Shown here in pieces: positions 1 through 8,666 of a stretch of DNA of 64,000 nt. The notes below the pieces were generated by a model. The model ran no database searches. It saw only the letters and a program-made list of their open reading frames with translations, and was not told the DNA's origin. A program made the position numbers and the translations under genes. Position 1 is the first letter of the stretch, and every line of letters begins with the position of its first letter. The DNA comes from Rhodoblastus sp963710275 (GTDB lineage: Bacteria; Pseudomonadota; Alphaproteobacteria; Rhizobiales; Beijerinckiaceae): NCBI GenBank assembly GCA_963710275.1, contig CAVPZS010000002.1, positions 1 through 64,000 on the forward strand. The letters are read 5' to 3'.

Positions 1-956
1 GCTATGGCGTCACCATCGACCGTCAGACGCTGTCGCGCTGGATTAAAGAAGCGGCGCGGATGCTGAAGAGCCTGTACGAACGCCAATTGGCCGCCATGCA
101 TCTGCATTCACACCTTTATTGCGATGAAACGCGGATGCCGGTTCTCGATCCTGGAAAAGGCCACACCAACATTTGCCAGCTGTGGGCGCATGCGACCGAC
201 GATCGATGCTGGCGGGGGCCGGGCTGTTGCGGTCGCCTATGTGTCGCTGGCGGGCGCGGCAAGAAGGAGATCGCGACGCAGCTCGCGACATTTTCTGGGA
301 CGCTCAGGTCGACGGCTACGGGGCCTACAAATCGCTCGCCAAGGACAAGCGGCCGCGGGCGCGATCCAGCTGGCGTTTTGCCTGACCCACGCGCGGCGGA
401 AATTTGTCGCCGTCTTCAAGTCGACCAAATCGCCCTTCGCGCAGGAAGTGGTCGAGCGCATCGCGGCGATGTACGCGATCGAAAAGAGGATCCGCGGCCT
501 TGAGGCCGGTCAGCGCCGCGCTGTGCGGCAGGCCGAAACAAAGCCTTGATGGAAGCCTTGAAAGCCCGGCTTGATGCGACGCGGGACGGATTGTGGATCC
601 AGTCAACGCTGACAAAGGCGATCAATTACACGCTCAACCATTGGGCTGGCTGATCCTGTTCCTCGACAACGGCCACCTCGAGCCGGACACCAATATCGTC
701 AGCGTTCAATCAGGCCAATTGCAATCGGCCGCCGAACTCATTGTTTTGCGGCGACGAAGGCGGGGGCGAGAGCTGGGCTATTCTCGTCGTTGATCAACAC
801 ATGTAAGCTCAACGAGATTGATCCAGAAACCTATTTGACCGACGTTCTCGAGCGCATTGTCTCCGGCCGGACGAAAAGCAACAGCTGGACGAATTGCTCG
901 TTTGGAATTGGAAAGCCGAGCGCGAGGCCGAAGACATGAAAGCGGCGGCGGCTTAA
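1..956 (+). pseudogene. IS66-family transposase (TnpC) remnant, 5' end outside window
   Basis: Short stretches of an IS66 TnpC protein are readable in changing frames: a DRQTLSRW segment at the left edge, a DETRMPVLDPGKG segment carrying the first catalytic Asp, an AFCLTHARRKF segment, and the C-terminal VWNWKAE tail ending in TAA at 954-956. Several frame breaks prevent a continuous protein. It differs in sequence from the complete IS66 copy immediately downstream, so it is an older or different element. Some of the breaks could be sequencing errors, as elsewhere in this window, but their number suggests real decay. Confidence 0.75.
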
Positions 957-1579
957 CCCAGTCGCGCTTCACCTATGACGAGGCCGACACAATCCTGTGC
1001 GGCTTGGGGCGAAGGGGTCATGTGGGAATCAACGCCATTGACGGCCTGATCGCCGCAGTCGTGGCTGGTCCAGCTCATGTTGAGACCGATAAATGGCTGT
1101 CGCAAATCTTTGGCGGACGAGCGCCACGCACCCCTCTGGGACGACCGCGCATCGCCTCGTGAAGACTATTCTGCATCGCCACGGCGAGGTCGTTGAAACC
1201 CTCGCTCAACATCCCAGAACTTATCTCCGCTGCTGACGAACGCCGAAGGCCGTGCCGCTATTATGAAATGGTCGGTCGGCTTTTTGCTTGGCGTCAGTTT
1301 GAGCGTCGACGCATGGGGCCCGTTGATGATCTCAGGCTTCAGGAGAGCGACCTGCGCCATTTTGTCGCTCAATCCGATGGGCCGTGAATTGATGCTCGAT
1401 GTGCCCGACACCGAACTCGACCGGATCGCGGCGACAGCTCACGACGCTATTGGCCGCGCCGTCATCGCTTTGTCTCGGCACTGCGCCAGCGCTCGATCCG
1501 CAAGCCAGCGCGCCAAACTGCAACTGCTCGCAAACGCTACAAAATCGAAAACTCGACGACCGTGGAGCCGCACCGGTAA
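935..1579 (+). pseudogene. UPF0149/YecA-like passenger gene of the decayed IS66, frameshifted
   Basis: Directly after the TnpC stop, three frames in succession encode a UPF0149 (YecA/YgfB)-like protein: AIDGLIAAVVAGP and WLSQIFGG near the start, then LTNAEGRAAIMKWSVGF and WGPLMISGF. Frame breaks lie near 1150 and 1228. The last frame ends with a TAA at 1577-1579. From general knowledge, UPF0149 genes do occur as passengers beside tnpC in some rhizobial IS66 elements. The function of such passengers is unknown. No C-terminal SEC-C zinc motif is seen. Confidence 0.55.
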
Positions 1580-1581
1580 GA

Positions 1582-1634
1582 TTTTTTTTTTTTTTTTGGG
1601 GGGGGGGGGGGGAAAAAAAAAAAAAAAAAATTTT
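1582..1634. repeat. Homopolymer block (T16, G15, A18, T4), probable assembly artefact
   Basis: A run of 16 T is followed directly by 15 G, 18 A and 4 T. It lies exactly between the end of the decayed IS66 passenger and the inverted repeat of the complete IS66. No biological element of this form is familiar to me, and successive pure homopolymers are typical of low-quality consensus at a junction. The adjacent sequence should be treated as possibly not contiguous in the genome. Confidence 0.8.
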
Positions 1635-1691
1635 GGTGGTACGCATCCGACCAAGACCGCAGGCGCTTTCTGATTGGGCGACGGTTTTTGG

Positions 1692-3293
1692 CTAGGCCGG
1701 AGGCGCAGCGCTCTGCCGGGCCTTCCAATTCCAGGGCAGCAGTTCGTCGACCTTCTGCGCCGGATGATCGGGGAGACGCGCCAGGACATCGGCGAGCCAG
1801 GCTTGCGGATCGATATCGTTGAGTTTGCAAGTCTCAACCAGCGAATAGACAGCCGCCGCTCTTTGACCGCCGGCGTCTGAACCGGCGAATGTCCAATTCC
1901 GGCGCCCGACGGCTATGCCTCTCAGAGCGCGCTCGGCGGCATTGTTCGTCATGCAGATGCGGCCGTCATCGAGGAAACGCGTGAAGGCTTCCCATTGCTT
2001 CAGGCCGTAATTGATGTCCTTGGACAGATCGGTCTTGGTCGACAGCTTCGCGCGTTGTTCGGTCAGCCAATCGTGTAATTCGGTGGCAAGCGGCGCGATG
2101 ACTTTCCTTCGGGCGTCGACACGCTCATCGGGAGGCTTACCGGTGATCGTCCGCTCCCAGGCGAAGATTTCATCCATGCGCCGCACCGCCTCGACCGCGA
2201 TCGGCGCCTTGCCCGATTTGGCGTGATCAAAGAGTTTTCGCCGCCAGTGCGCCCAGCAGGCCGCCTCCTTGATCGGCGCAGGCTTCCACGTCGCTTCGTA
2301 AAGCGCGTTGTAGCCATCATAGGCGTCGGCCTGCATGATTCCGGTCCAACCGGCGAGATGCTTTTGCGGGTGTACGCCGGCGCGGTTGCGCGAATATTCG
2401 AAGAAAGCCGCCGGCGGCTCCTTGCCGCCAAACGGCCTGTCGTCGCGGACATAGGTCCATAACCGGCCAGTCGCCGTCTTGCCCTTGGCCAGAACCGGCA
2501 CCGTGGTGTCGTCGGCATGAATGCGCTCGCCGCGCAGGACATGGGCTTTCAGCAACGCCAGGACCGGATCAATCGTGACCACGCAGCCGCCGACCCAATC
2601 AGCCAACGTCGACGTGTCGATCTCGACCCCCTCGCGGGCGTAAGTGGCGCTCTGGCGATTGAGCGGCTGATGCAGCAGGAACTTCGCCACCAGGATCATC
2701 GCCAGCAGGCTCGGACCGGCAAAGCCACGTGCGATCGGATGCGAGGGCGCCGGCGGTTCAGTGATCGCATCGCAGTCGCGGCAGGTGAATTTCTCGCGCA
2801 CATGCTCGATGATTTTCCAGCGCCGGGGTTCGCTTTCCAGCGTCCGGGTCACGATCTCCCCGAGCTTGCGCAGCCGCGCGCCGCCGCATTTGCCGCAGGC
2901 GCAGGGGGCCGGCTCGACGACCCGCTCGACCGGCAGATCCTCGGGCAACTTGCGCGGCCCGCGCGGCGCGCGCCTGTGCTTTTCCTTTGTCGCTTCAGGC
3001 GCGGCTATTTCGGCTTTGGCCGCTTCGGCGCCCTGGGTTTCTTCGAGATCCTCGATGGCCAGTTCGAGCTGTTCGATCAGCAGCTTGCCACGCTCGGAGG
3101 ATTGTCCGAACTTTTCGCGCCGGGCCTTGGCCAGTAAAAACTTCAGGCGCTCGATCTCCAGCCGGATGACCTTGGCTTCGCTCTGCGCCGCGATCTTTTC
3201 CGCCTGTTCCTGCGCCAGAAGTTCGCGCTGCGCGAGGATCATCGCGTGGGCGCTGGCGAGGTCGGAAGGAAGAGGATCAAAGGGGTTTTTCAC
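1692..3293 (-). CDS. tnpC: IS66 transposase TnpC
   Basis: A 533-aa protein of normal length for IS66 TnpC, the DDE transposase of the element. In order it shows an N-terminal coiled coil (about residues 20-100, the IS66 leucine-zipper region), a zinc-ribbon-like cluster with CACGKCGG and CRDCD (about 130-175), and the catalytic core. Acidic residues are visible in IHADDTTVPVL, MQADAYDGYNAL and the NNAAERALR block. The C-terminal LPWNWK tail is also family-typical. It lies downstream of tnpB with a 69-bp gap. There are no frame breaks, unlike the copy at the left edge. Confidence 0.93.
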   Translation of the reverse strand: MKNPFDPLPSDLASAHAMILAQRELLAQEQAEKIAAQSEAKVIRLEIERLKFLLAKARREKFGQSSERGKLLIEQLELAIEDLEETQGAEAAKAEIAAPEATKEKHRRAPRGPRKLPEDLPVERVVEPAPCACGKCGGARLRKLGEIVTRTLESEPRRWKIIEHVREKFTCRDCDAITEPPAPSHPIARGFAGPSLLAMILVAKFLLHQPLNRQSATYAREGVEIDTSTLADWVGGCVVTIDPVLALLKAHVLRGERIHADDTTVPVLAKGKTATGRLWTYVRDDRPFGGKEPPAAFFEYSRNRAGVHPQKHLAGWTGIMQADAYDGYNALYEATWKPAPIKEAACWAHWRRKLFDHAKSGKAPIAVEAVRRMDEIFAWERTITGKPPDERVDARRKVIAPLATELHDWLTEQRAKLSTKTDLSKDINYGLKQWEAFTRFLDDGRICMTNNAAERALRGIAVGRRNWTFAGSDAGGQRAAAVYSLVETCKLNDIDPQAWLADVLARLPDHPAQKVDELLPWNWKARQSAAPPA

Positions 3294-3362
3294 GCCCCGA
3301 TTGAACCATATTCGCTGCGGAAAATCGTCCAGAAAGAGCAGCCTGAGTCAATCCGCCGCAGC

Positions 3363-3710
3363 TTATCCAGCCGCCTCGGGACGCCATGTTTTCTGGGGCA
3401 TTCGCCAGTCAATGCCGGAGAGCAAATAGGAGAGTTGCGCTACCGAAATCGTCACAGCGCCATCGGCCATCGACGGCCACAAGAAACGGCCTCGTTCAAG
3501 CCTTTTTGTGAACAGGCACGCTCCCTGGCCATCGTGCCAGATAATTTTCAAAAGATCGCCGCGGCGACCGCGAAAGACGAACAGATTGCCGTCGTGAGGA
3601 TTGCGCTTCAGCGTCTCCTGCACGAGCAAAGCCAGCGAGCCGAAGCCTTTTCTCATGTCGGTATGGCCGGTCGCCAGCCAAACCCGGACGTCGCTCGACA
3701 GCCCGATCAT
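3363..3710 (-). CDS. tnpB: IS66 accessory protein TnpB
   Basis: A 115-aa protein with the hallmark IS66 Orf2 (TnpB) pattern: a TDMRKGFGSLA segment near residue 17, then NLFVFRGRRGDLLKI and WHDGQGACLF. TnpB is needed with TnpA and TnpC for transposition of IS66 elements, but its biochemical role is not established. Its start overlaps the tnpA stop by four bases (ATGA), which points to translational coupling. Confidence 0.93.
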   Translation of the reverse strand: MIGLSSDVRVWLATGHTDMRKGFGSLALLVQETLKRNPHDGNLFVFRGRRGDLLKIIWHDGQGACLFTKRLERGRFLWPSMADGAVTISVAQLSYLLSGIDWRMPQKTWRPEAAG

Positions 3711-4084
3711 CTCGGACCCAAGACCGTCATGATCCGCGCCAGGGCGGCGGGATCAATATCGGGCGCGACAACGATCCGCACTCCGCTTGGCAGAATGATC
3801 TCGGCCCTGGCGCATGGCCCGCTGGCCTTGGGCGCATCCTCTACGCGGACGCAAACCATCTGGGACGCCACATCTGGCGTCCGTTTGGACTGAATGCGCA
3901 GTTCGCGCCGCCAGGTGAACAACTGCCCCGGCGAAATCCCGTAACGCCGCGCCGTCGCTGACGCCAAACGAGGACCCGACATGCTTTCGGTCACGATACG
4001 AAGCTTCTCGTCGTCGGACCAGCGCCGACGGCGCCCCGTCTCGACAACCGCCAACCGTTCGACACTGTGTGTATGACTATCCAT
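3707..4084 (-). CDS. tnpA: IS66 accessory protein TnpA (helix-turn-helix)
   Basis: A 125-aa protein with an N-terminal IS3/IS66-type helix-turn-helix (RRWSDDEKLRIVTESM, then ATARRYGISPGQLFTWRREL, about residues 20-65). It is the likely DNA-binding subunit of the IS66 transposition machinery. It is the first gene of the tnpABC operon and lies about 48 bp inside the right inverted repeat. Length is in the usual range. Confidence 0.9.
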   Translation of the reverse strand: MDSHTHSVERLAVVETGRRRRWSDDEKLRIVTESMSGPRLASATARRYGISPGQLFTWRRELRIQSKRTPDVASQMVCVRVEDAPKASGPCARAEIILPSGVRIVVAPDIDPAALARIMTVLGPR

Positions 4085-4154
4085 ACGTTCAGTGTCTTAT
4101 CGATCCGCCAATCCAATCAAGGCGGTCGCTCTCGGATGCGTACCCTGATTTCAG

Positions 4155-5918
4155 AGGGATAAGATCCTATGGGGGTTGTGGACAGCGACCGGCGCTCTGG
4201 CAGAGTGAGGTTGTCGAACCACCCGCTCGGGAGGGAATAATGCCGAAAGCGTTAGCCCAGCCGGAGACCCCGGCCGCCATCCGCACCAACTTTACCGCGA
4301 TTTTCGTCTCGATTGAACTCAGCCACTCGATCTGGCTGATTACATCGTTATCGCCAGGACTGGGCGAGAAAATGTCCAAGCACTCCGTGCCAGCAGGTGA
4401 CGTTTCGGCCCTGCTGTTGCGTTTCGCGGAACTGAAGCGCAAGGCCAAGGCCAGGGCGAGAAGAACCTTCCCGATCATCACCATCCAGGAGGCGGGACTC
4501 GACGGCTTCTGGCTCCACCGCCTGCTGGAAAGCGAAGGCGTCGAGAGCCACGTGGTCGACCCGGCCTCGATCGCCACCTCGCGCCGCAGACGCAAGGCCA
4601 AGACCGACCGGCTCGACGGTGAGGCGCTGCTGCGCGCCCTGCTTGCATTCAAGCGCGGCGAGCCGCGCGTCTGCGCCATGACCGTGCCGCCGACCCCGGA
4701 TGAAGAGGACCGGCGGCGCCTCAGCCGCGAGCGCAAGACGCTGGTCGCGGAGCGCGTCGAGCACGTCAACCGCATCAAGGGACTGCTGTTCTCGCAGGGG
4801 ATCGTCGACTACGAGCCGCTCGGGCGTGATCGCCGCAAACGGCTCGAAGAATTGCACACGGGCGATGGGCGACCGCTACCGGTCAACCTCAAGTCCGCGA
4901 TAACACGCGAGTTCGACCGGCTCGAACTGCTGCTCGACCAGATCAAAACGATAGAAGCCACGCGCGACGCCCTTCTCGCCGAGCAGCAGGTCGTTGCATT
5001 TCCGCCTGCTGGCAACATGCTTCTTGAATTCAAGGGCGTAGGGCCGGAGTTTGCCACCGTGCTCTGGACGGAAGGGCTGTTCCGCCACTTCGACAACCGG
5101 CGCCAGGTCGCGTCCTACGCCGGGCTGGCGCCGACGCCGTGGCAGAGCGGATCGGTCAGCCACGAGCAAGGAGTTTCCAAGGCCGGCAATCCGCGCCTTC
5201 GGACGACGCTGATCGAACTGGCATGGCTGTGGCTGAGGAACCAGCCGACTTCGGCCCTGTCGCTGTGGTTCAAACAGCGGATTGAAGGCGGTCGTGGAAA
5301 AAAGACGACCATCGTCGCCATGGCGCGCAAGCTGCTCGTGGCGCTGTGGAAATACATCAAGTCCGGCGTCGTTGTTGAAGGCGCGGTAATGAAGAACACG
5401 TGAAACGATCCAGTGTGAGAAGAATCGAGTGGGCGAACCGATTTGTGGCATGGCGAAACGCCGAGGATAAGAATGGTTTCGTCCATCTGAACCACCCCCG
5501 CCGCAAGCGGGATTTTGGTGCAGCCGCTGCGCGCGGCGACCGTATGTGAGCTTGATCGTGTCTGGAAAGACCGCGTCACGTGAATGGTTCGGAACTCGGA
5601 TGCCAAAAAGCCGATGAGATGGAGCAACAGGCGCGTCGCATCTACTTTCCCAGCGTCTTCCCCTGCCTAACTGCGGTAAAGATCGAGCCTGGGACAGGCC
5701 GTCATACGAATAGGTTCGGGTCGAAAAGCATCATCTGGCGCAAACCAGCATCGGTCGTTTCGCGTCCGCAGTAAAGCCGGCCTTCCAGGCACCGCCTCCG
5801 GCGGCGGGCTTGACAGCGGCCGACGAGGACGACCGAACGCGCCGCCATCAGATGAAAAGAATACGTCGATGAAACACTAAACTGACGCTTGACCGGAAAT
5901 GCCCCATGTGAGCCGCAA
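4155..5918 (+). mobile_element. IS110-family (IS1111-type) element, copy 1
   Basis: This segment is almost identical to the one at 9665-11429. Only three differences are visible by eye: a missing G after 5417, C/T at 5426 and T/C at 5759. The repeat runs 85 bp before the transposase and about 515 bp after it, then identity stops sharply at both ends. A short subterminal inverted repeat, ATGGGG at 4169-4174 and CCCCAT at 5902-5907, lies 11-14 bp inside each end. This layout fits the IS1111 branch of IS110. No terminal repeats or target duplications are expected in this family. Confidence 0.75.
4240..5403 (+). CDS. IS110-family transposase, copy 1
   Basis: A 387-aa transposase with the N-terminal RuvC-like DEDD domain and the C-terminal Tnp_20 domain. 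Visible acidic positions are IQEAGLDGFW (about residue 90) and AKTDRLDGEALL (about 125). The usual first Asp is replaced by Glu in FVSIELSHS. The C-terminal half has GVGPEFATVLW and SKAGNPRLR, where the family's catalytic Ser lies. I chose the ATG preceded by GGGAGGGA rather than a longer open frame. The protein is identical to copy 2, so recent movement or gene conversion is likely. Confidence 0.92.
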   Translation: MPKALAQPETPAAIRTNFTAIFVSIELSHSIWLITSLSPGLGEKMSKHSVPAGDVSALLLRFAELKRKAKARARRTFPIITIQEAGLDGFWLHRLLESEGVESHVVDPASIATSRRRRKAKTDRLDGEALLRALLAFKRGEPRVCAMTVPPTPDEEDRRRLSRERKTLVAERVEHVNRIKGLLFSQGIVDYEPLGRDRRKRLEELHTGDGRPLPVNLKSAITREFDRLELLLDQIKTIEATRDALLAEQQVVAFPPAGNMLLEFKGVGPEFATVLWTEGLFRHFDNRRQVASYAGLAPTPWQSGSVSHEQGVSKAGNPRLRTTLIELAWLWLRNQPTSALSLWFKQRIEGGRGKKTTIVAMARKLLVALWKYIKSGVVVEGAVMKNT

Positions 5919-5939
5919 CCGTAATTTTTAGGCAACCAA
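5404..5939 (+). other. Long 3' noncoding region of the IS1111-type element; candidate bridge/seek RNA locus
   Basis: No convincing gene is seen between the transposase stop and the next gene, apart from about 20 bp of unique DNA after 5918. The first 515 bp belong to the repeated element and are conserved in copy 2. In IS1111-type elements the guide (bridge/seek) RNA is reported to be encoded downstream of the transposase, so this is where one would be expected. Hairpin potential is present, for example CCGCC/GGCGG at 5792-5804. The region is longer than I would expect, so it may also contain the remnant of another gene. RNA function is inference. Confidence 0.4.
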
Positions 5940-6620
5940 ATGACTGGATTAGTAGAAAGACTTCAGCGCGACAGCTTAGACGAAACCGTTAGCGTATCTA
6001 ATTTATTGAGATCAACGAAACTCGCTGCAGCGAAACTTAAGCTTTCCCGCGTAGAGGATTGGGTTAACTCCGAGCTGTCCGGATATAAGACAAATGAAGT
6101 ACCTGATTACAGGATTATCTACGGGATACCGAAGGCTTTCAATCCCTATCAGGGCTGGATACCTATGATGGGAGACCATAGAATTATAGACACAATATCT
6201 AAAAAGCGCATTTATCAGAGCATCCCAGAAATAGAGCATTTGATTGCAAACAGTGGCGACGGAGGATTTCTCGAGGCACCATATTCCCCTCAGGAAACAG
6301 AACAACTGCATCGCATTTTTCAATGCCCACCGTTCAAAGTTAGCCTTCATATAAACTGCATTCAAATGGTGGCAATTGTCGAAAAGGTTCGCGATCAAGT
6401 CCTCAACTGGGCGATGGAACTTGAAAAGAAAGGCATCTTAGGCGAAGGATTGGGGTTCAACATGAACGAGAAAAAAATCGCTCAAGAAGGAATGACCTTA
6501 AATTTTGGTCACGTTGGAAGTATCATAGGAAATATAGGATCCAACAACACAATTGAAACAATTTCGGTTAATGAAATTAGTACAGAAGAAACAAAAAAGA
6601 TAAGCGGCTTATCCCTTTGA
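5940..6620 (+). CDS. AbiTii-domain protein (abortive-infection related)
   Basis: A 226-aa protein whose first ~130 residues match the AbiTii domain pattern as I know it: short helices with SVSNLLR, a VEDWVNSELSGY helix, then IPKAFNPYQGW and SIPEIEHL. The segment GSIIGNIGSNNTI near residue 200 resembles the linker seen in longer AbiTii proteins. The usual further C-terminal region is missing, so the protein is short. Its base composition is clearly more AT-rich than the core genes, a sign of transfer. It starts about 20 bp after IS1111 copy 1 and has only a weak ribosome site. AbiTii proteins are linked to phage abortive infection; the activity here is inferred. Confidence 0.65.
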   Translation: MTGLVERLQRDSLDETVSVSNLLRSTKLAAAKLKLSRVEDWVNSELSGYKTNEVPDYRIIYGIPKAFNPYQGWIPMMGDHRIIDTISKKRIYQSIPEIEHLIANSGDGGFLEAPYSPQETEQLHRIFQCPPFKVSLHINCIQMVAIVEKVRDQVLNWAMELEKKGILGEGLGFNMNEKKIAQEGMTLNFGHVGSIIGNIGSNNTIETISVNEISTEETKKISGLSL

Positions 6621-6692
6621 ATCAGGCTGCTCTAGATTTTGTATAAGCTTTGCGTCAGCGGCTATGGCCTACGGAAGGTGGCCGTTTGCCGG

Positions 6693-7046
6693 TTACGCCG
6701 CCGGCTTGAAGGTGATGCTGCCGCGGCGTTCGCCTTGTGAGGTTGTTGCATGAGGGCGAACCAGGATTTCGATATCCTGGTCGAAGGCAGTGAGGAATGC
6801 CATCAGCCGTTCGATGGAATATTCGCGGAAATGGCCTTTGAACAGGCGCGAAATTTCGGGCTGGCTGATGCCCATCAGGGCGCCGGCCTTGGTTTGGGTC
6901 AAGTTTCGTTCGGTCGTAAGGCGATAGAGTTCGGCGACGATCTGTGCTTTGAGGAAATGTGTCGAGGCGTCTGGAAGGCCGAGATCGGCGAAGATGTTCG
7001 CGCCGGTATCGTGAAACTCGGATTGCTGGGTGGTCATGGTGCTCAA
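6693..7046 (-). CDS. XRE-family antitoxin (HigA-like)
   Basis: A 117-aa protein with a helix-turn-helix of the HTH_37/XRE type (about residues 40-95): NLTQTKAGALMGISQPEISRL is followed by YSIERLMAFLTAFD. In HigBA-type modules this protein neutralises the toxin and represses the operon. Its start overlaps the toxin stop by four bases (ATGA), so the order is toxin first, as in higBA. The palindrome just upstream of the toxin gene is the likely operator. Confidence 0.85.
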   Translation of the reverse strand: MSTMTTQQSEFHDTGANIFADLGLPDASTHFLKAQIVAELYRLTTERNLTQTKAGALMGISQPEISRLFKGHFREYSIERLMAFLTAFDQDIEILVRPHATTSQGERRGSITFKPAA

Positions 7047-7423
7047 TCCTTATCGCTGGTCGAGTTGTGACGCGTTTCAGCGTCTTTGAGTCGCTGTTTG
7101 ATCAGGTCGATGTCGGCCTTCGGCGTCTTGATGCCGTGTTTCGATTTTTTCTGAAAGGCGTGCAGGACATAGACGGCGGACTCGAACCGGATGGTGTAGA
7201 CGGCTCGATAGGCGTCGCCATCGTATACCTCGATCAGTTCGAGCACGCCTGGCGCTATGCCCTTTAAGGGCTTGGCGGAGGGTGGATGTTGACCGGTTTG
7301 CACTAGATGCAGTTGGAAGCCGAAAGCGCTTTGGACCTCGAGCGGAAACTCTTTGTAATCTTTGAGGCTTGAAGCGACCCATGTGAGTTGCCGTGGGGCT
7401 TGTAGTTTGCGCGGCATTTTCAT
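7043..7423 (-). CDS. RelE/HigB-like toxin (Gp49 family)
   Basis: A 126-aa protein resembling phage Gp49/HigB toxins of the RelE fold. It has WVASSLKDYKEFP at the N-terminus, a central GVLELIEVYDGDAYRAVYTIRF strand pair and the family-typical VYVLHAFQKKSKHGIKTPKAD stretch ending in a helix. Such toxins cleave mRNA at the ribosome. It precedes and overlaps the antitoxin gene. The start codon lies four bases from a perfect inverted repeat. Identification rests on motif pattern and operon layout. Confidence 0.85.
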   Translation of the reverse strand: MKMPRKLQAPRQLTWVASSLKDYKEFPLEVQSAFGFQLHLVQTGQHPPSAKPLKGIAPGVLELIEVYDGDAYRAVYTIRFESAVYVLHAFQKKSKHGIKTPKADIDLIKQRLKDAETRHNSTSDKD

Positions 7424-7426
7424 TCC

Positions 7427-7444
7427 TATGAGTGATTACTCATA
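7427..7444. promoter_or_regulatory. Palindromic operator of the toxin-antitoxin operon
   Basis: TATGAGT and ACTCATA form a perfect 7-bp inverted repeat with a 4-bp spacer (GATT), starting four bases upstream of the toxin start codon. Autorepression by an XRE antitoxin at such a site is typical for HigBA systems. Binding here is inferred. Confidence 0.6.
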
Positions 7445-7497
7445 ATTTGTCAAGTGGCTGAGCATTTGAGCAAGAGCCGACGGTGAGGCGTATGAGT

Positions 7498-8004
7498 TTA
7501 GGAATGTTTGTAGGTGACGCTCAAAGCGTTGCGAGTTTTTGAGACTTTTACGAGCCAACCGTTGTCGCCTTGGCTGTCTTCGATGTCGTCGGCATTGGTG
7601 ACTTCGCTGTAGACGATCCATAGCGCAGGGAACGGCCCCATTCCGGCGTCGAAGTCGGAGATTTCCGCGCTCCAGCGCATGTGCGCGCCAGGCTCTTCGT
7701 CCCAGAAGCAAGACATCGGTTCGATCGCAGTCCAGCCATCAGGAGTTTCATTAACGATGAATCCGGCTTGCCGGGCGAGCGTCGCGGTGTTGGTAAGGAT
7801 GGCGCGGTCGCCGAGGGCGAAAACGTAACGGCCGATGTCGCCGTTTTCATCATATTCGAGCATCGAAGACGAGTTGCGCAAGGCGGCGCGGATGGTAGCG
7901 GAATTTAAAATTGTCGGCTGATTATGGTTGAGCCAAGCCTCGATCGCATCGCCGTTCGATATGACATGGGCGGGAACTTGAAAAGTGGCGGTGGAGCGGG
8001 TCAT
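7498..8004 (-). CDS. Uncharacterised protein in accessory island
   Basis: A 168-aa soluble protein I do not recognise. It has no signal peptide or membrane segment, is rich in aromatic and acidic residues, and has an acidic loop (NADDIEDSQGDNGW) before a basic C-terminal end. It lies upstream of the toxin gene on the same strand, about 75 bp away, and is divergent from the next gene. The toxin operator separates them, so it is probably not part of the toxin-antitoxin operon. A role in a mobile or defence module is possible from context only. Confidence 0.6.
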   Translation of the reverse strand: MTRSTATFQVPAHVISNGDAIEAWLNHNQPTILNSATIRAALRNSSSMLEYDENGDIGRYVFALGDRAILTNTATLARQAGFIVNETPDGWTAIEPMSCFWDEEPGAHMRWSAEISDFDAGMGPFPALWIVYSEVTNADDIEDSQGDNGWLVKVSKTRNALSVTYKHS

Positions 8005-8138
8005 TTCGTTTTCCTTTTGGCGTATTTTAATCGTTTTTTGGGGTTGTCGGTGAAAAGCTTCTCAAAATTGAGCGATGCAGGACTCTTCGACAATGTTTTC
8101 GCGGTGAAGTTGGCGCTGCCGAATTTGTGGAGGCAGGC

Positions 8139-8666
8139 ATGTACATCATTTATTGCGCGTTCAATTCGTCGCTGAATCAGTATGCGTGGGAGCCGGATAA
8201 CCAGGCTCATGTCATTAAGATTGGAGCGACTAAGGATAAGGAAGCCCGGGAACGTTGGCTGAATGACGGATATCCGGTGACGACAAGGCGATTGACCGCG
8301 CCATTGGCGAATAGAAAGGGATGGAAGATCGTAGGAGATTGGCCTGCGCCGGTTGAGTACGAATGGCCTGATGTCAAGAAGTTAGAAGGTGATATTAGGC
8401 GTGAATTTAAGGAACGTTGTGGACATTTTAAGCTTTACTCGGCATTGCGGCGCGAAATGAAGAAAACAGACGATCATTTGAACGGCTTAAGTGAGATTGT
8501 GCGCGCTAATGTTGCTCGAATGGATAGCGTGCCTGTTCCGTTTCATGGTGGACGCTGGCGGTATGTTGAGACGCCAGGTCTGATCGCAAAAATTGTACAT
8601 TGTGTGCGTGTTCACGACGCGGAATGGCGGGCTATGACGAAAATTTTGAGCGGTCAGGCGCTTTGA
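8139..8666 (+). CDS. Possible GIY-YIG/T5orf172-like nuclease protein
   Basis: A 175-aa protein. The start is the ATG preceded by GGAGG at 8129-8133. The N-terminal half has a pattern reminiscent of T5orf172/Mug113 (GIY-YIG-like) domains: MYIIYCAF, then VIKIGATKDKEARERWLNDG, then LEGDIRREF. The second tyrosine-glycine motif of classic GIY-YIG enzymes is not clear, so catalytic activity is uncertain. Its 3' end overlaps the convergent IS1595 transposase gene by 13 bp, so the C-terminus may have been altered by that insertion. Confidence 0.5.
   Translation: MYIIYCAFNSSLNQYAWEPDNQAHVIKIGATKDKEARERWLNDGYPVTTRRLTAPLANRKGWKIVGDWPAPVEYEWPDVKKLEGDIRREFKERCGHFKLYSALRREMKKTDDHLNGLSEIVRANVARMDSVPVPFHGGRWRYVETPGLIAKIVHCVRVHDAEWRAMTKILSGQAL

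Larger units (their letters stand above)
1639..4143 (-). mobile_element. Complete IS66-family insertion sequence
   Basis: Three genes in the canonical IS66 order (tnpA, tnpB, tnpC) are read on the minus strand. Both ends carry the same inverted repeat: GTACGCATCCGA at 1639-1650 and its complement at 4132-4143. No target duplication can be confirmed, because the left flank is the homopolymer block. All three reading frames are open, so the element may be active. Confidence 0.85.

Noticed and set aside
1332..1837. Open frames with poly-Phe and poly-Pro or poly-Lys stretches
   Set aside because: They are translations of the homopolymer block and have no biological support.
5404..5918. Minus-strand frame of up to 170 aa within the IS1111 3' region
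   Set aside because: Mostly antisense to the transposase gene. The part beyond it has no recognised family, and it is broken differently in the two copies.
8001..8210. 69-aa minus-strand frame overlapping the start of the 168-aa gene by ATGA
   Set aside because: It is antisense to the start of the GIY-YIG-like gene, has no ribosome site and no recognisable protein features. The overlap alone is not enough.
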